Positions 7,256 through 7,421 of a stretch of 7,421 nt of DNA are shown here, piece by piece. The notes below the pieces were generated by a model. The model was given only the letters and a program-made list of their open reading frames with translations, was not told the origin of the DNA and searched no databases. The position numbers and the translations under genes were made by a program. The stretch comes from Candidatus Zixiibacteriota bacterium (GTDB lineage Bacteria; Zixibacteria; MSB-5A5; GN15; FEB-12), in assembly GCA_023700785.1 (NCBI GenBank), contig JAMPYH010000133.1, forward strand, positions 1 to 7,421, read 5' to 3'. Position 1 is the stretch's first letter. Every line of letters starts with the position of its first letter.

Positions 7256-7281
7256 ATCCATATACTCAATAATATATGGAT
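7256..7281. promoter_or_regulatory. perfect 9-bp inverted repeat, operator-like
   Basis: ATCCATATA (7256-7264) and TATATGGAT (7273-7281) are perfect inverted arms separated by 8 bp (CTCAATAA). The dyad lies 72 nt upstream of the peroxiredoxin start and overlaps the candidate -10 element on the minus strand, where a repressor of the operon would be expected to bind. It could also fold as an AT-rich hairpin in a transcript. I do not recognise it as the site of a named regulator. Confidence 0.5.
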
Positions 7282-7298
7282 GCCCGTGTGGTTTCCAA
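7271..7298 (-). promoter_or_regulatory. candidate sigma70-type promoter of the peroxiredoxin-dioxygenase-exporter operon
   Basis: On the minus strand, TTGGAA (7298-7293) and TATATT (7276-7271) are separated by 16 bp, matching TTGACA at 4/6 and TATAAT at 5/6. Transcription would begin near 7264, giving a leader of about 80 nt. The -10 lies within the inverted repeat at 7256-7281. AT-rich -10 matches are common by chance, so this is only a candidate. Confidence 0.35.
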
Positions 7299-7366
7299 GA
7301 ACGATTCGATCATGCGAGCGCTTCCGCCGACCCGCCGGTGAGGCCACCCGAATGATCAACGAGTGC

Positions 7367-7384
7367 GTATATCATTGATAATAC
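7367..7384. promoter_or_regulatory. second AT-rich dyad upstream of the operon
   Basis: TATCA-T-TGATA (7370-7380) is an 11-bp palindrome flanked by GTA (7367-7369) and TAC (7382-7384), so the symmetry extends to eight pairs with one unpaired base. Its minus-strand sequence resembles the core of the dyad at 7256-7281 (about 14 of 19 positions). The remainder of 7185-7421 shows no convincing gene. Confidence 0.3.
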
Positions 7385-7421
7385 AAGGTTTATCGCGTCT
7401 CCAAAAGTAAAATGAGAAAAC

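Noticed and set aside
7185..7256. 24-residue N-terminal extension of the peroxiredoxin from a TTG at 7256
   Set aside because: The extension is not like the family, would start inside the operator-like dyad, and the ATG at 7184 has an ideal GGAGG.
7111..7359. 82-codon minus-strand frame overlapping the start of the peroxiredoxin gene
   Set aside because: TTG start without a ribosome binding site; it runs out of frame into the peroxiredoxin coding sequence, which has a clear start of its own.
7412..7421. ATGAGAAAAC at the right edge as the start of a divergent plus-strand gene
   Set aside because: Only three codons are visible and the upstream sequence has no clear Shine-Dalgarno sequence. 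A divergent regulator here would be interesting but cannot be supported from this window.

Overview
This 7.4 kb window looks like chromosomal DNA of an environmental bacterium with moderate-to-high GC. The secreted metallopeptidase has a typical bacterial signal peptide, and Shine-Dalgarno sequences of the GGAGG type precede most genes. No rRNA, tRNA, insertion sequence, CRISPR array or phage gene is visible. The sequence alone does not identify the lineage.

All five complete genes lie on the minus strand, so transcription runs from right to left. In that order: (i) 7185-7421 is a non-coding leader with a candidate promoter and two AT-rich dyads; (ii) 6546-7184 is a 1-Cys (Prx6-type) peroxiredoxin; (iii) 5081-6541 is a three-domain protein, a metallo-beta-lactamase-fold persulfide dioxygenase followed by a catalytically dead rhodanese and an intact rhodanese (CstB-like); (iv) 4131-5084 is a YeiH/UPF0324 family membrane protein (putative sulfate/sulfite exporter); (v) 1864-3984 is a secreted M1-like zinc metallopeptidase; (vi) 202-1635 is RmuC. 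At the far left, a short plus-strand reading frame (2-133) is probably the 3' end of a gene convergent with rmuC.

The first three genes almost certainly form one transcription unit: 4 nt separate the peroxiredoxin from the dioxygenase, and the dioxygenase and exporter overlap by 4 nt. Together they read as a reactive-sulfur and peroxide defence module. The dioxygenase would oxidise low-molecular-weight persulfide to sulfite, the active rhodanese could move sulfane sulfur (for example to make thiosulfate from sulfite), the YeiH-type protein could export the sulfur oxyanion, and the peroxiredoxin would remove peroxide. This resembles the logic of the staphylococcal cst operon, with a YeiH-type transporter in the place of TauE. 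That functional link is inferred; domains, motifs and gene order are read directly.

The peptidase (143 nt after the exporter gene, own strong ribosome binding site) and rmuC (228 nt further on, own ribosome binding site) appear to be independent housekeeping or accessory genes. I find no wholly unknown system; the most interesting parts are the sulfur operon and the paired dyads upstream of it.
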